NCBI GenBank assembly: GCA_016209015.1
Contig: JACQWY010000032.1
Location: forward strand, 1-64,000
Source: Gammaproteobacteria bacterium
Lineage (GTDB): Bacteria > Pseudomonadota > Gammaproteobacteria > Ga0077536
Direction of reading: 5' to 3'
Length of the DNA: 64,000 nucleotides
The notes beneath the pieces were generated by a model. It did not search any database. It was given only the letters and a program-made list of their open reading frames with translations, and was not told where the DNA came from. The first letter of the stretch is position 1, and each line of letters opens with the position of its first letter. A program made the translations under genes and the position numbers. Shown here piece after piece: positions 8,562 through 16,243 of this stretch.

Positions 8562-9298
8562 GGCGCGCTCCCTCCCGGCGCGGCATCGTCGGCACGCCGG
8601 TTGCCGATGCGATCGATCGACGTGCGATCGTAGAGCCGCCTGCCTATCGGTCGCGCGTAGTTGTCGTGCTTGAAGAGTAGCGCGCCGACCGGGCAGACGT
8701 GCGCGGCGCGGTCCTCCGCGCTGAACTCGGTGTCGCGCAGGAGACCGCTCGCACTGTTCGGCATCAGCCGCGTCTCGATGCCGCGGCCGCCGAGGCTGAA
8801 GACGTGCTTGCCGTCGACGCGGTCGCTCGCCCGCACGCAGAGATTGCACTGGATGCAACGATCGCGGTCGAGCAGCATCTCGTCGTGGGAGGCGTCGACC
8901 GCCTTCTTCGGATACGACGGCGAGAAATGCAGATCCTGCATGCCGAGCCCGTAGGCCGTGGCCTGCAACTGGCACTGCCCGCTCTGCTCGCAGGCCGGGC
9001 AGAAATGATTGCCGTCGACGAACAGCATCTGCGTGATGCGCAGGCGCAGCTCTTTGATCTCCGCCGTGTCCGATTCCACGCTCATGCCGGGCGTCGCGGG
9101 CGTCGTGCAGGCGGCGACGTAGCGCCCGCCCGCCTTCACCATGCACAGCCGGCAGCTCCCGTGCGGGCCGAACTCGGGATGGAAGCACAGATGCGGAATA
9201 TAGACGCCGGCGCGGTGCGCGGCGTCGATCACGGTGTCGCCCGCCTGGCAGGGGACGGCGGCGCCGTCGATGGTGATGCCGAGTGCCTGGTCCGTCAT
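8558..9298 (-). CDS. hoxU: NAD-reducing hydrogenase diaphorase subunit HoxU
   Basis: This 246-residue protein is homologous to the N-terminal part of complex I subunit NuoG. In order it shows a [2Fe-2S] ferredoxin domain ('CFHPEFGPHGSCRLC' ... 'AACTTP'), a His/Cys-ligated cluster motif ('NHFCPACEQSGQCQLQ'), and a four-Cys ferredoxin-like site ('CIQCNLC' ... 'CPVGAL'). It relays electrons between HoxY and HoxF. The start at 9298 lies 2 bp after the hoxF stop, and its own stop overlaps the hoxY start. Confidence 0.96.
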   Translation of the reverse strand: MTDQALGITIDGAAVPCQAGDTVIDAAHRAGVYIPHLCFHPEFGPHGSCRLCMVKAGGRYVAACTTPATPGMSVESDTAEIKELRLRITQMLFVDGNHFCPACEQSGQCQLQATAYGLGMQDLHFSPSYPKKAVDASHDEMLLDRDRCIQCNLCVRASDRVDGKHVFSLGGRGIETRLMPNSASGLLRDTEFSAEDRAAHVCPVGALLFKHDNYARPIGRRLYDRTSIDRIGNRRADDAAPGGSAP

Positions 9299-9300
9299 GT

Positions 9301-11073
9301 CTATCGCTCCCTCAGTGCGCGGGCCTCGGCGACCGCGCGCTTCAGATCGAGCACGGTGCCGTCGGGCGAATCGCGCAGGCGATCCTGGAACACGGCCGGC
9401 CGGCCGCGCTCGAGATCCTGGAACGGATTGCCGAGCGTGTGGCCGAGGCCGCAGTGGCTCGCCTTCGAGGCGACTGCCGCAGCCTCGGTGATGATCTGAA
9501 GCTCGTGCTCCGTGCCCTGGCCGCGGCGGATGCGCTGCAGCGCGTTCAGCATGATGTTGCTGCCGGAACGGCAGGGCGTGCAGAAGCCGCAGCTCTCGTG
9601 GTGGAAGAACGCCACGAAGTTGTACACGAGCTCGAAGAGATCGCGCTCGCGCCCTATGACCATGAACGAGCCGCCGCTCGAGACGTGCGAGAAATCGAGC
9701 GGCAGGTGGAACTCCTCCGGGAACAGCAGCCGGCCCGACGGTCCACCGACCTGCACGGCGAGCGGGTCGCGCGTGCCGCACAGATCGAGCAAGGTCGAGA
9801 CCTGCGTGCCCATGGCGCATTCGAAGATGCCCGGATGCGCGCAGTCGCCGGAGACGCTGTGGAGCTTCGTGCCCGCCGATCCCTGCGAGCCGAGCGCCGC
9901 GAATTCCGCCGCGCCGATGCCGGCGAGCTGGGCTATCGCGCAATACGTCTCGACGTTGTTCACGACCGTCGGCCGGCCGCGATAGCCGTGCGTCGCGGGG
10001 AACGGCGGTCGGATACGCGGCACGCCGCGCCTGCCTTCGAGGGATTCGAGCAGCGCGGATTCCTCGCCGCACACATAGGCGCCGGCGCCGAGGTGGATCG
10101 CGATGTCGAACGGGAAATCGGCCGCGCCGCAGACCTTCGCCCCGAGCAGGCCGGCACGCCGGCGTGCTTCGAGCGCCGCATTCAGCCGGTCGTAGAGCCA
10201 GAGATATTCACCACGCAGGTAGATGTAGCCCTGCTTCGCACCGACGACACGCGCGGCGATCGTCATGCCCTCGATGAGGAGCTCGGCGTGATCCGAGAGC
10301 AGCAGGCGATCCTTGAACGTGCCGGGCTCGCCTTCGTCGGCGTTGCACACCACGTACTTCTCCGGCACGACTTCGGCACGGCAGGCATCCCATTTCGCGT
10401 GTGTCGCGAAGCCCGCACCGCCACGGCCACGCAGACCGCTCGCGCGCAGCATTTCCATGAACGCGGCATCGCCCGCCGCGAGCACGCGCTCGACGAGCGC
10501 ACCCGGCGTGAACGCGAACTCGAGCAGCGGGCCGGCGAGTCGCACGTTCGGATCGACCTTGAACCACTCCGCAGGCCATTCCGCGACGGGACGCCGCGAG
10601 GCGATGGCGCGCGCGATGGCGTCGAGGCGCGTCGCCGTCAAACGCGGGAGCGGATAACCGTTCACGAGCGCCGCGGGACCCTGATCGCCGAGACCGATGC
10701 ACGATGTCGGCAGCGCGCGCACGTTCGGCAGATCCTTGAAGCGCGCCATGTTCGCTTCCTGCCCCTGCCACAGCTCGGTAATATTCGTGCTGAAGCGGAG
10801 CGTGTACGGTGCGGGCGGCGTTTCCTCGAGAAAGCTGTAGAACGCGACGACACCGTGGATCTCCGCCCGCGAGAGGCCGAGATTCGTGGCGAGCCAACTG
10901 ATGGCCTCGGCCGGCACGTAGCCGAGCCGGTGCTGGATCGACACCAGGATCTGCAGGAGATCGAGCCGGTCGGGCATCGCGCCGAAACGGGTCGTCAGTT
11001 CCTCGCGGATGGGTGCGAACGGTGCAGCCGCGGGATACGGGCCGCACCGAGGAAAGGTGTCTGTGGTGGTCAT
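9301..11073 (-). CDS. hoxF: NAD-reducing hydrogenase NADH-binding subunit HoxF
   Basis: This 590-residue protein fuses a NuoE-like N-terminal domain (about 1-165) to a NuoF-like domain. The latter has the FMN/NAD sites 'GRGGAGFATHAKW', 'CNADEGEPGTFKDR' and 'GAYVCGEESALLESLEG', and the [4Fe-4S] site 'SCGFCTPCRSG' with a final Cys in 'SHCGLGH'. It exchanges electrons with NAD(H). No separate hoxE exists. In the NuoE-like domain three of the four [2Fe-2S] cysteines appear to be missing: only 'TSCIGLGDQGP' keeps one. The track start at 11079 is a TTG; the ATG at 11073 is preferred. It is the first gene of the hoxFUYHW-hypAB transcription unit. Confidence 0.96.
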   Translation of the reverse strand: MTTTDTFPRCGPYPAAAPFAPIREELTTRFGAMPDRLDLLQILVSIQHRLGYVPAEAISWLATNLGLSRAEIHGVVAFYSFLEETPPAPYTLRFSTNITELWQGQEANMARFKDLPNVRALPTSCIGLGDQGPAALVNGYPLPRLTATRLDAIARAIASRRPVAEWPAEWFKVDPNVRLAGPLLEFAFTPGALVERVLAAGDAAFMEMLRASGLRGRGGAGFATHAKWDACRAEVVPEKYVVCNADEGEPGTFKDRLLLSDHAELLIEGMTIAARVVGAKQGYIYLRGEYLWLYDRLNAALEARRRAGLLGAKVCGAADFPFDIAIHLGAGAYVCGEESALLESLEGRRGVPRIRPPFPATHGYRGRPTVVNNVETYCAIAQLAGIGAAEFAALGSQGSAGTKLHSVSGDCAHPGIFECAMGTQVSTLLDLCGTRDPLAVQVGGPSGRLLFPEEFHLPLDFSHVSSGGSFMVIGRERDLFELVYNFVAFFHHESCGFCTPCRSGSNIMLNALQRIRRGQGTEHELQIITEAAAVASKASHCGLGHTLGNPFQDLERGRPAVFQDRLRDSPDGTVLDLKRAVAEARALRER

Positions 11074-11154
11074 GGCCAATCCCGTGTTTCTCTGTGTCGT
11101 CGACCTCGGTGGGGCCGCATGATTACGATGCTATGCGCCGCGCCCCGAGACGTT

Positions 11155-11168
11155 TTGATCGCCGTCAA
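11155..11168. promoter_or_regulatory. Candidate FNR/Anr box in the hoxF-hypF divergent gap
   Basis: TTGATCGCCGTCAA matches the FNR-family consensus TTGAT-N4-ATCAA at nine of ten fixed positions. It lies 82 bp upstream of the hoxF ATG and 21 bp upstream of the hypF ATG. A TAGCAT hexamer read toward hoxF (11133-11128) is centred about 31 bp from the box centre, close to the geometry of a class II FNR-activated promoter. It is too near hypF to work that way in the other direction. Oxygen-responsive control of the structural genes is my inference; no fnr gene is in the window. Confidence 0.5.
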
Positions 11169-11189
11169 ACGGCGGCCGGGCCCTCGACG

Positions 11190-13448
11190 ATGAGCGTGCA
11201 GCGCCTGCGGATCCAGTGTGCCGGTGTCGTCCAGGGTATCGGATTCCGTCCCTTCGTCAAACAACTCGCGGATCGTTGCGCCGTCGGCGGATACGTCGCG
11301 AATCACGACAGTCACGTGACGATCGAAATCGAGGGCGAGATCGCCGCGCTCGCCGCGTTCCGCGGCGCGCTGTTCGCGGATTCGCCCGCCGGTTCCGCGC
11401 TCGCGCTCGCTGCCGAGGAAAGTGTAGCGGCCACCGGGACGCGCGGCTTCGTCATCGCGCCGTCGCGGCGCGGTCCGGTGCTCGAGCTGCCGCGCACGCC
11501 GGACTACGCGCTGTGCGCGGCCTGTCGCGACGAGCTCTTCACGCCGGGCAATCGGCGTCATCGTTATCCGTTCATCGGCTGCGCGCGGTGCGGACCGCGC
11601 TATGCGATCACCGACGCGCTGCCCTACGACCGCGAGCACACGAGCTATCGTGCTTTTCCACCCTGCCCGGACTGTGCACGCGAATACGCCGATCCCGCCG
11701 ATCGCCGCTTCCACGCCCAGACCGTGAGCTGCCCCGCCTGCGGGCCGCGGCTCACGTGGCGTGACGGCGACGGCATCGCCGCCGCGGGCACGGATCCGCT
11801 CGCCGCCGCGCTCGCCGCGCTCGAGGCCGGCGCGCTCGGCGCGGTGCGGGGCACGAGCGGCTTCCATCTGCTCGCGCGCGCGGATGACGAACGGGCCGTC
11901 GCGCGATTACGCGATTTGAAGCGCCGGCCGCGCAAACCCTGCGGTCTGCTCGCGGCCTCGCTCGCGCAGATCGCGGGTTTCGCTGACGTCGAGCCCGGTG
12001 AAGCGGCGCTCCTGGTTTCGCCTGCGGCGCCGCTCGTCCTCGTCGCGAAGCGCGCCGCGCCGGCCTGGGCGGAAGCGGTCGCGCCGGGCAATCCGCGGCT
12101 CGCGGTGATGTTGCCGGGCAACGGCCTGCATGCGCTGATCATGGCAGCGATGCCGGCGCCGCTCGTCGCGACGAGCGCGAACCTCGCCGGAGAGGCACTG
12201 ATCGGGGACAGCACGGAGGCGATCGCGGCATTCGCAAGGCACGTCGACTTCTTCCTCGATCACGATCTCGAGATCCGCGAGCCGCAGGACGACGCAATCG
12301 TGCAGCTCGTCGCCGACCGGCCCATGCTGTTGCGGCGCGGCCGCGGCTATGCGCCGGCGCTCGAACGCTTCGACGAAGCGACGCCGCGACGGCTCGTCGC
12401 GGGCGGCGCGCAGCTCAAGAACAGTTGCGGCGTGCTCGCGGACACGCTCGCGCTCGTCTCGCAGTATCAGGGCGATCTCGAAGCGGCCGGCACGGCGGCG
12501 CGGCAGGCGGCGCGCATCGCGCGCTATGCGGGGGACGACGCGCTGCTGCTGAAGGAAGCACATCCCGACATCGGCTGGGAGGCCGTGCGCGCCGCGGACT
12601 TCCGGCCGGTTCCGCACCATCGCGCGCACGCCCGCGCCTGCGCCGTCGAGCACGGAATCGCGGCGCCGCATCTCGCCGTGGTGTGGGACGGACTCGGCTA
12701 TGGCGATGACGGCGGCTGGTGGGGCGGTGAATGCTTTCGCGCGGAAGGACCGCGCCTCGACCGTGTCGCGACGCTGCGGCCGGTCCGCATGCCCGGCGCG
12801 GAGGCCGCGATCCGGCATCCGGATCGCGTCGCGCTCGCGCTGCTGTGGGAGATCGCGGGCGAGGCGGGATTCGAGTGGCACCGCGCGCGCTTCGGCACGA
12901 CGCGCTTCGCGGCGCGCGACTACGCGAACTTCGCGCGTCTGCTCGCCGACGGCCGGCATGCCCCGTGGTCCTACAGCGTCGGCCGGCTGCTCGACGGGCT
13001 CGCGAGCCTGCTCGGGCTCGCCCACGACAACACGTTCGAGGGCGAAGCCGCAATGGCGCTGCAGTTCGCCGCCGAGCGCGCCGAGGGGCCGTGCGAGCTC
13101 GTGCTGCCGTGGCGGGAACGCGCGGATCTGTTCGAGCTCGACTGGCAGCCGCTCGTCACGACGATCATGACGGCAAACCCGACGCCGGATGCGTTCGCCC
13201 GCGGCGTCCATCTTGCGCTCGCCCGCGCGATCGTCGATCGTGCCCTCGCGGCCGGGCTCGGCACGATCACGCTCTCCGGCGGCTGTTTCCAGAACCGCCT
13301 GCTCGTCGAGAGCGTCGCTGCGCTGTGTCGCGCCCGCAGCCTCGTCTGCCGCTGGCCCGAGCGGCATCCGCCGAACGACGGCGGCATCGCGCTCGGCCAG
13401 CTCGCGATCGGGCTCGATATGCTGCTCGCCGAACAGAGAGGTCGCTAA
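11190..13448 (+). CDS. hypF: Carbamoyltransferase HypF
   Basis: HypF starts cyanide ligand synthesis for the NiFe centre by transferring a carbamoyl group to the C-terminal Cys of HypE. The 752 residues show an acylphosphatase domain ('GVVQGIGFRPFV', residues about 12-25), and two zinc-finger pairs ('CAACRDEL', 'CARCGPRY', 'CPDCAREY', 'CPACGPRL'). A YrdC-like carbamoyl-AMP domain and a C-terminal Kae1-like domain follow ('PHHRAHARAC', 'LSGGCFQN'). The length is normal. The ATG at 11190 was chosen over the upstream track start because it gives the canonical N-terminus. It is the first gene of hypFCDE. Confidence 0.97.
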   Translation: MSVQRLRIQCAGVVQGIGFRPFVKQLADRCAVGGYVANHDSHVTIEIEGEIAALAAFRGALFADSPAGSALALAAEESVAATGTRGFVIAPSRRGPVLELPRTPDYALCAACRDELFTPGNRRHRYPFIGCARCGPRYAITDALPYDREHTSYRAFPPCPDCAREYADPADRRFHAQTVSCPACGPRLTWRDGDGIAAAGTDPLAAALAALEAGALGAVRGTSGFHLLARADDERAVARLRDLKRRPRKPCGLLAASLAQIAGFADVEPGEAALLVSPAAPLVLVAKRAAPAWAEAVAPGNPRLAVMLPGNGLHALIMAAMPAPLVATSANLAGEALIGDSTEAIAAFARHVDFFLDHDLEIREPQDDAIVQLVADRPMLLRRGRGYAPALERFDEATPRRLVAGGAQLKNSCGVLADTLALVSQYQGDLEAAGTAARQAARIARYAGDDALLLKEAHPDIGWEAVRAADFRPVPHHRAHARACAVEHGIAAPHLAVVWDGLGYGDDGGWWGGECFRAEGPRLDRVATLRPVRMPGAEAAIRHPDRVALALLWEIAGEAGFEWHRARFGTTRFAARDYANFARLLADGRHAPWSYSVGRLLDGLASLLGLAHDNTFEGEAAMALQFAAERAEGPCELVLPWRERADLFELDWQPLVTTIMTANPTPDAFARGVHLALARAIVDRALAAGLGTITLSGGCFQNRLLVESVAALCRARSLVCRWPERHPPNDGGIALGQLAIGLDMLLAEQRGR

Positions 13449-13451
13449 GCC

Positions 13452-13688
13452 ATGTGTCTCGCCGTCCCCGGTCGCATCCTCGACAAGCGCGCCGACGCGA
13501 TCGCGACCTGGCTCGCACGCGTCGATTTCGATGGCGTGATCAAGGAAGTCAGCCTCGCGTTCGTACCGGAAGCGGAAGTCGGTGATCATGTGCTCATCCA
13601 CGCCGGCTTCGCGATCGCGGTGCTGAGCGCGGAAGAGGCCGCGGCGACGCTCGCGGAGTTCGCGGCGCTCGCGGCGGGCGCGCGATGA
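13452..13688 (+). CDS. hypC: Hydrogenase assembly chaperone HypC
   Basis: This 78-residue protein begins with the invariant 'MCLAVPG', whose Cys2 is needed to carry the Fe(CN)2CO unit with HypD to the large-subunit precursor. It starts 3 bp after hypF and its stop overlaps the hypD start (ATGA). Confidence 0.97.
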   Translation: MCLAVPGRILDKRADAIATWLARVDFDGVIKEVSLAFVPEAEVGDHVLIHAGFAIAVLSAEEAAATLAEFAALAAGAR

Positions 13689-14779
13689 GCAACGCACCCT
13701 ATCGCGATCCCGGGATCGTCCGCGCACTCGCGCAGGCGATCGCGGCGCGCATGACGCGCCCCTGGTCGGTGATGGAGATCTGCGGCGGTCAGACGCACGC
13801 GATACTGAAGTACGGCCTCGACCAGCTCCTGCCGAAAGAGCTCACGCTGATTCACGGTCCCGGCTGTCCGGTGTGCGTGACGCCTGCCGAGGCGATCGAT
13901 TTCGCGGTCGCGCTCGCGGCGCGGCCCGACGTCGTCCTCTGCACCTACGCCGACATGCTGCGCGTGCCGGGCACTTCGCAGGCGCTGCTCGATGCGCGTG
14001 CCGCGGGCGGCGACGTGCGCATGGTCTATTCGCCGCTCGAGGCGGTCACGATCGCGCGCGAGCATCCAGCACGCGAGATCGTGCTGTTCGCGATCGGCTT
14101 CGAGACGACCGCGCCCGGCAACGCGCAGGCGATCCTGAGCGCGGCGTCCGCGGGCCTCGCGAACTTCGCGGCGATCGTCGCGCAGGTCACGGTGCCGGCG
14201 GCGCTCGACGCGTTGCTCGACGATCCGCGCCAGCGCATCGATGGCCTGCTCGCCGCCGGCCACGTCTGCACGGTCACGGGTTACGACGAATACCACGCGC
14301 TCGCCGCCCGCCACGCGACGCCGATCGTCGTCACGGGTTTCGAGCCCGTCGATCTCCTGCGCGGCCTGCAGCGCTGCGTCGAGCTGCTCGAAGCGGGCCG
14401 CGCCGAAGTCGCGAACTGCTACGAGCGCTACGTGAGCGAGCACGGCAACGCCGCGGCACGTGCGCTGCTCTCGCGCGTCTTCGCACCCGCCGACATGGGG
14501 TGGCGCGGACTCGGCACGATCCCCGCGAGCGGCTATCGGATCCGCGAGGAGTTCGCGGCCTTCGATGCCTGGCGCAAGTTCGTCCCGGGCAGCAGCCTCC
14601 CGCGCAGCGACGCCGGCGAGTGCCTCGCGGGTGAAGTGCTGCGCGGCCTGAAGAAGCCCAACGAGTGTCCGGCCTTCGGCACGCGCTGCACGCCGGCGCA
14701 ACCGCTCGGCGCGCCGATGGTCTCGGGCGAAGGCGCGTGCGCGGCTTATTTCCGCTATCGCCCGCCGGCCGCCGCATGA
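13685..14779 (+). CDS. hypD: Hydrogenase iron-ligand assembly protein HypD
   Basis: HypD is the scaffold on which iron receives CN and CO. The 364 residues contain the conserved 'EICGGQTHA', 'HGPGCPVCVTP' and 'GFETTAPG' motifs. The C-terminal region ('CLAGEVLRGLKKPNECPAFG') ligates its [4Fe-4S] cluster. Overlapping start and stop codons with hypC and hypE indicate translational coupling. Confidence 0.97.
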   Translation: MSNAPYRDPGIVRALAQAIAARMTRPWSVMEICGGQTHAILKYGLDQLLPKELTLIHGPGCPVCVTPAEAIDFAVALAARPDVVLCTYADMLRVPGTSQALLDARAAGGDVRMVYSPLEAVTIAREHPAREIVLFAIGFETTAPGNAQAILSAASAGLANFAAIVAQVTVPAALDALLDDPRQRIDGLLAAGHVCTVTGYDEYHALAARHATPIVVTGFEPVDLLRGLQRCVELLEAGRAEVANCYERYVSEHGNAAARALLSRVFAPADMGWRGLGTIPASGYRIREEFAAFDAWRKFVPGSSLPRSDAGECLAGEVLRGLKKPNECPAFGTRCTPAQPLGAPMVSGEGACAAYFRYRPPAAA

Positions 14780-15807
14780 GCTGTCCGCTGCCGTCCGACG
14801 GCCGCGATCGCATCACGCTCGCGCATGGCAGCGGCGGGCGCCTCACGCGCCGTCTCGTCGAGGAGATCTTCGCGCCCGCGTTCGACAATGCGCTGCTCGC
14901 GCCGCTCTGCGACGCCGCGGTATGGACGGAGCACGCCGGCCGCCTCGCGTTCACGACGGACGCCTACGTCGTCAGCCCGCTCGTCTTTCCGGGCGGCGAC
15001 ATCGGTCATCTCGCGGTCTGCGGCACGGTGAACGATCTCGCGATGATGGGCGCGCGGCCGAAGCATCTGTCCGCGGCGTTCGTGCTCGAGGAAGGATTGC
15101 CGCTCGCCGTCCTGAAGGACCTCGTGCGCTCGATGGCGGCCTGCGCGCGCGAGGCCGGTGTCGCCATCGTCACCGGCGACACGAAAGTCGTCGAGCGCGG
15201 CAAGGGCGACGGGCTCTACGTGACGACCGCGGGCGTCGGCGTCTGCGCCACCGCGACGCCGCTCGGGCCCTCCATGATCGCGGACGGCGACGTCGTGATC
15301 GTCAACGGCGATCTCGGCCGTCACGGCATGGCGATCATGGCGCACCGCGCGGGCCTCGAGTTCGACGAACCGCTGCTGAGCGATGTCGCGTGCCTGCACG
15401 AGCCCGTGCTCGCGCTCATCGAGGCAGGCATCCCCCTGCACTGTCTGCGGGATCTCACGCGCGGCGGTCTCGCGACGGCCATCGTCGAGCTGGCGCAGGC
15501 GAGCGCCCGGGGCGTCGTCGTCGACGGCGGCGCGATCGTCGTCTCGCGCCCCGTTGCCGCGGCCTGCGACCTCCTCGGACTCGACCCGCTGTACGTCGCG
15601 AACGAGGGACGCTTCGTGGCCTGCGTGCCGGCTTCCGCCGCGGACGCGGCGCTCGCCGTGCTGCACGCACATCCGCTCGCGCGCGAGGCGCGCGTGGTCG
15701 GCCGGGTGGGCGGCGTCACGCCGGGCTGGGCGGTGCTCGAGACGCCTTACGGTACGCGGCAGAAGCTCGATTTGCTGAGCGGGGATCAGTTGCCGAGGAT
15801 TTGTTGA
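14776..15807 (+). CDS. hypE: Carbamoyl dehydratase HypE
   Basis: HypE dehydrates the thiocarbamate on its C-terminal Cys to thiocyanate using ATP. This 343-residue protein has the PurM-like fold motifs 'LAHGSGGR' and 'TGDTKVVERGKGDG', and ends in the required 'PRIC' with a terminal cysteine. The start overlaps the hypD stop (ATGA); the earlier track start is an upstream extension through hypD. This completes the full HypABCDEF set in the window. Confidence 0.97.
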   Translation: MSCPLPSDGRDRITLAHGSGGRLTRRLVEEIFAPAFDNALLAPLCDAAVWTEHAGRLAFTTDAYVVSPLVFPGGDIGHLAVCGTVNDLAMMGARPKHLSAAFVLEEGLPLAVLKDLVRSMAACAREAGVAIVTGDTKVVERGKGDGLYVTTAGVGVCATATPLGPSMIADGDVVIVNGDLGRHGMAIMAHRAGLEFDEPLLSDVACLHEPVLALIEAGIPLHCLRDLTRGGLATAIVELAQASARGVVVDGGAIVVSRPVAAACDLLGLDPLYVANEGRFVACVPASAADAALAVLHAHPLAREARVVGRVGGVTPGWAVLETPYGTRQKLDLLSGDQLPRIC

Positions 15808-15883
15808 GGCTGGGAGTTTCGCAGCTCCATTCCTTCGCCCGCCGCTTTCGGCTACGCTCCCTTTCCCCAACGAGGCGACGACC

Positions 15884-16138
15884 ATGCCGAAATACGATTA
15901 CCACTGCGAGACGAACGGCCGCACCGTCGAAGTCATGCACCGCATGAGCGAGACGGTCGCGACCTGGGGCGAGCTCTGCGCACGCGCCGGGATCGGGCTC
16001 GAGGACACACCGGCCGATGCGCCGGTCGGGAGGATCATCACGAGCGCGAACTTCGCGCACCGCGACAACCTGGGCTGCGATACGGGACCCCCGATCGAAG
16101 ACTGCCGGCAGAAGGGCGGGAATTTCTGGCAGGTGTGA
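15884..16138 (+). CDS. FmdB-like small protein with degenerate zinc ribbon
   Basis: This 84-residue protein starts 'MPKYDYHCETNGRTVEVMH', the shape of the FmdB/CxxC zinc-ribbon family (usually MPxYxYxCxxCG). The second Cys of the first pair is replaced (CETN), and the later Cys residues are not in a CxxC pair, so zinc binding as in the family is doubtful. It lies 76 bp after hypE on the same strand and may be transcribed with the hyp genes. Its function is unknown. Confidence 0.7.
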   Translation: MPKYDYHCETNGRTVEVMHRMSETVATWGELCARAGIGLEDTPADAPVGRIITSANFAHRDNLGCDTGPPIEDCRQKGGNFWQV

Positions 16139-16155
16139 GCGGCGCGAAGCGCCGC

Positions 16156-16232
16156 GGGGACATGTTGCTCAATTCGGCCTCGAAGATACTCGCAGGACGA
16201 GACGGTATGGCCGAATTGAGCTACGTGTCCCC
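16156..16232. repeat. Inverted-repeat hairpin between the FmdB-like gene and cphA
   Basis: GGGGACA and CTCAATTCGGCC on the left (16156-16179) pair with GGCCGAATTGAG and TGTCCCC on the right (16209-16232), with five-base mismatched bulges. Directly before it, at 16139-16155, is a perfect 7-bp stem (GCGGCGC, GAA loop, GCGCCGC). Both lie between convergent genes and could act as a bidirectional terminator, although there is no clear T run. Confidence 0.75.
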
Positions 16233-16243
16233 CACCGCCCCTC

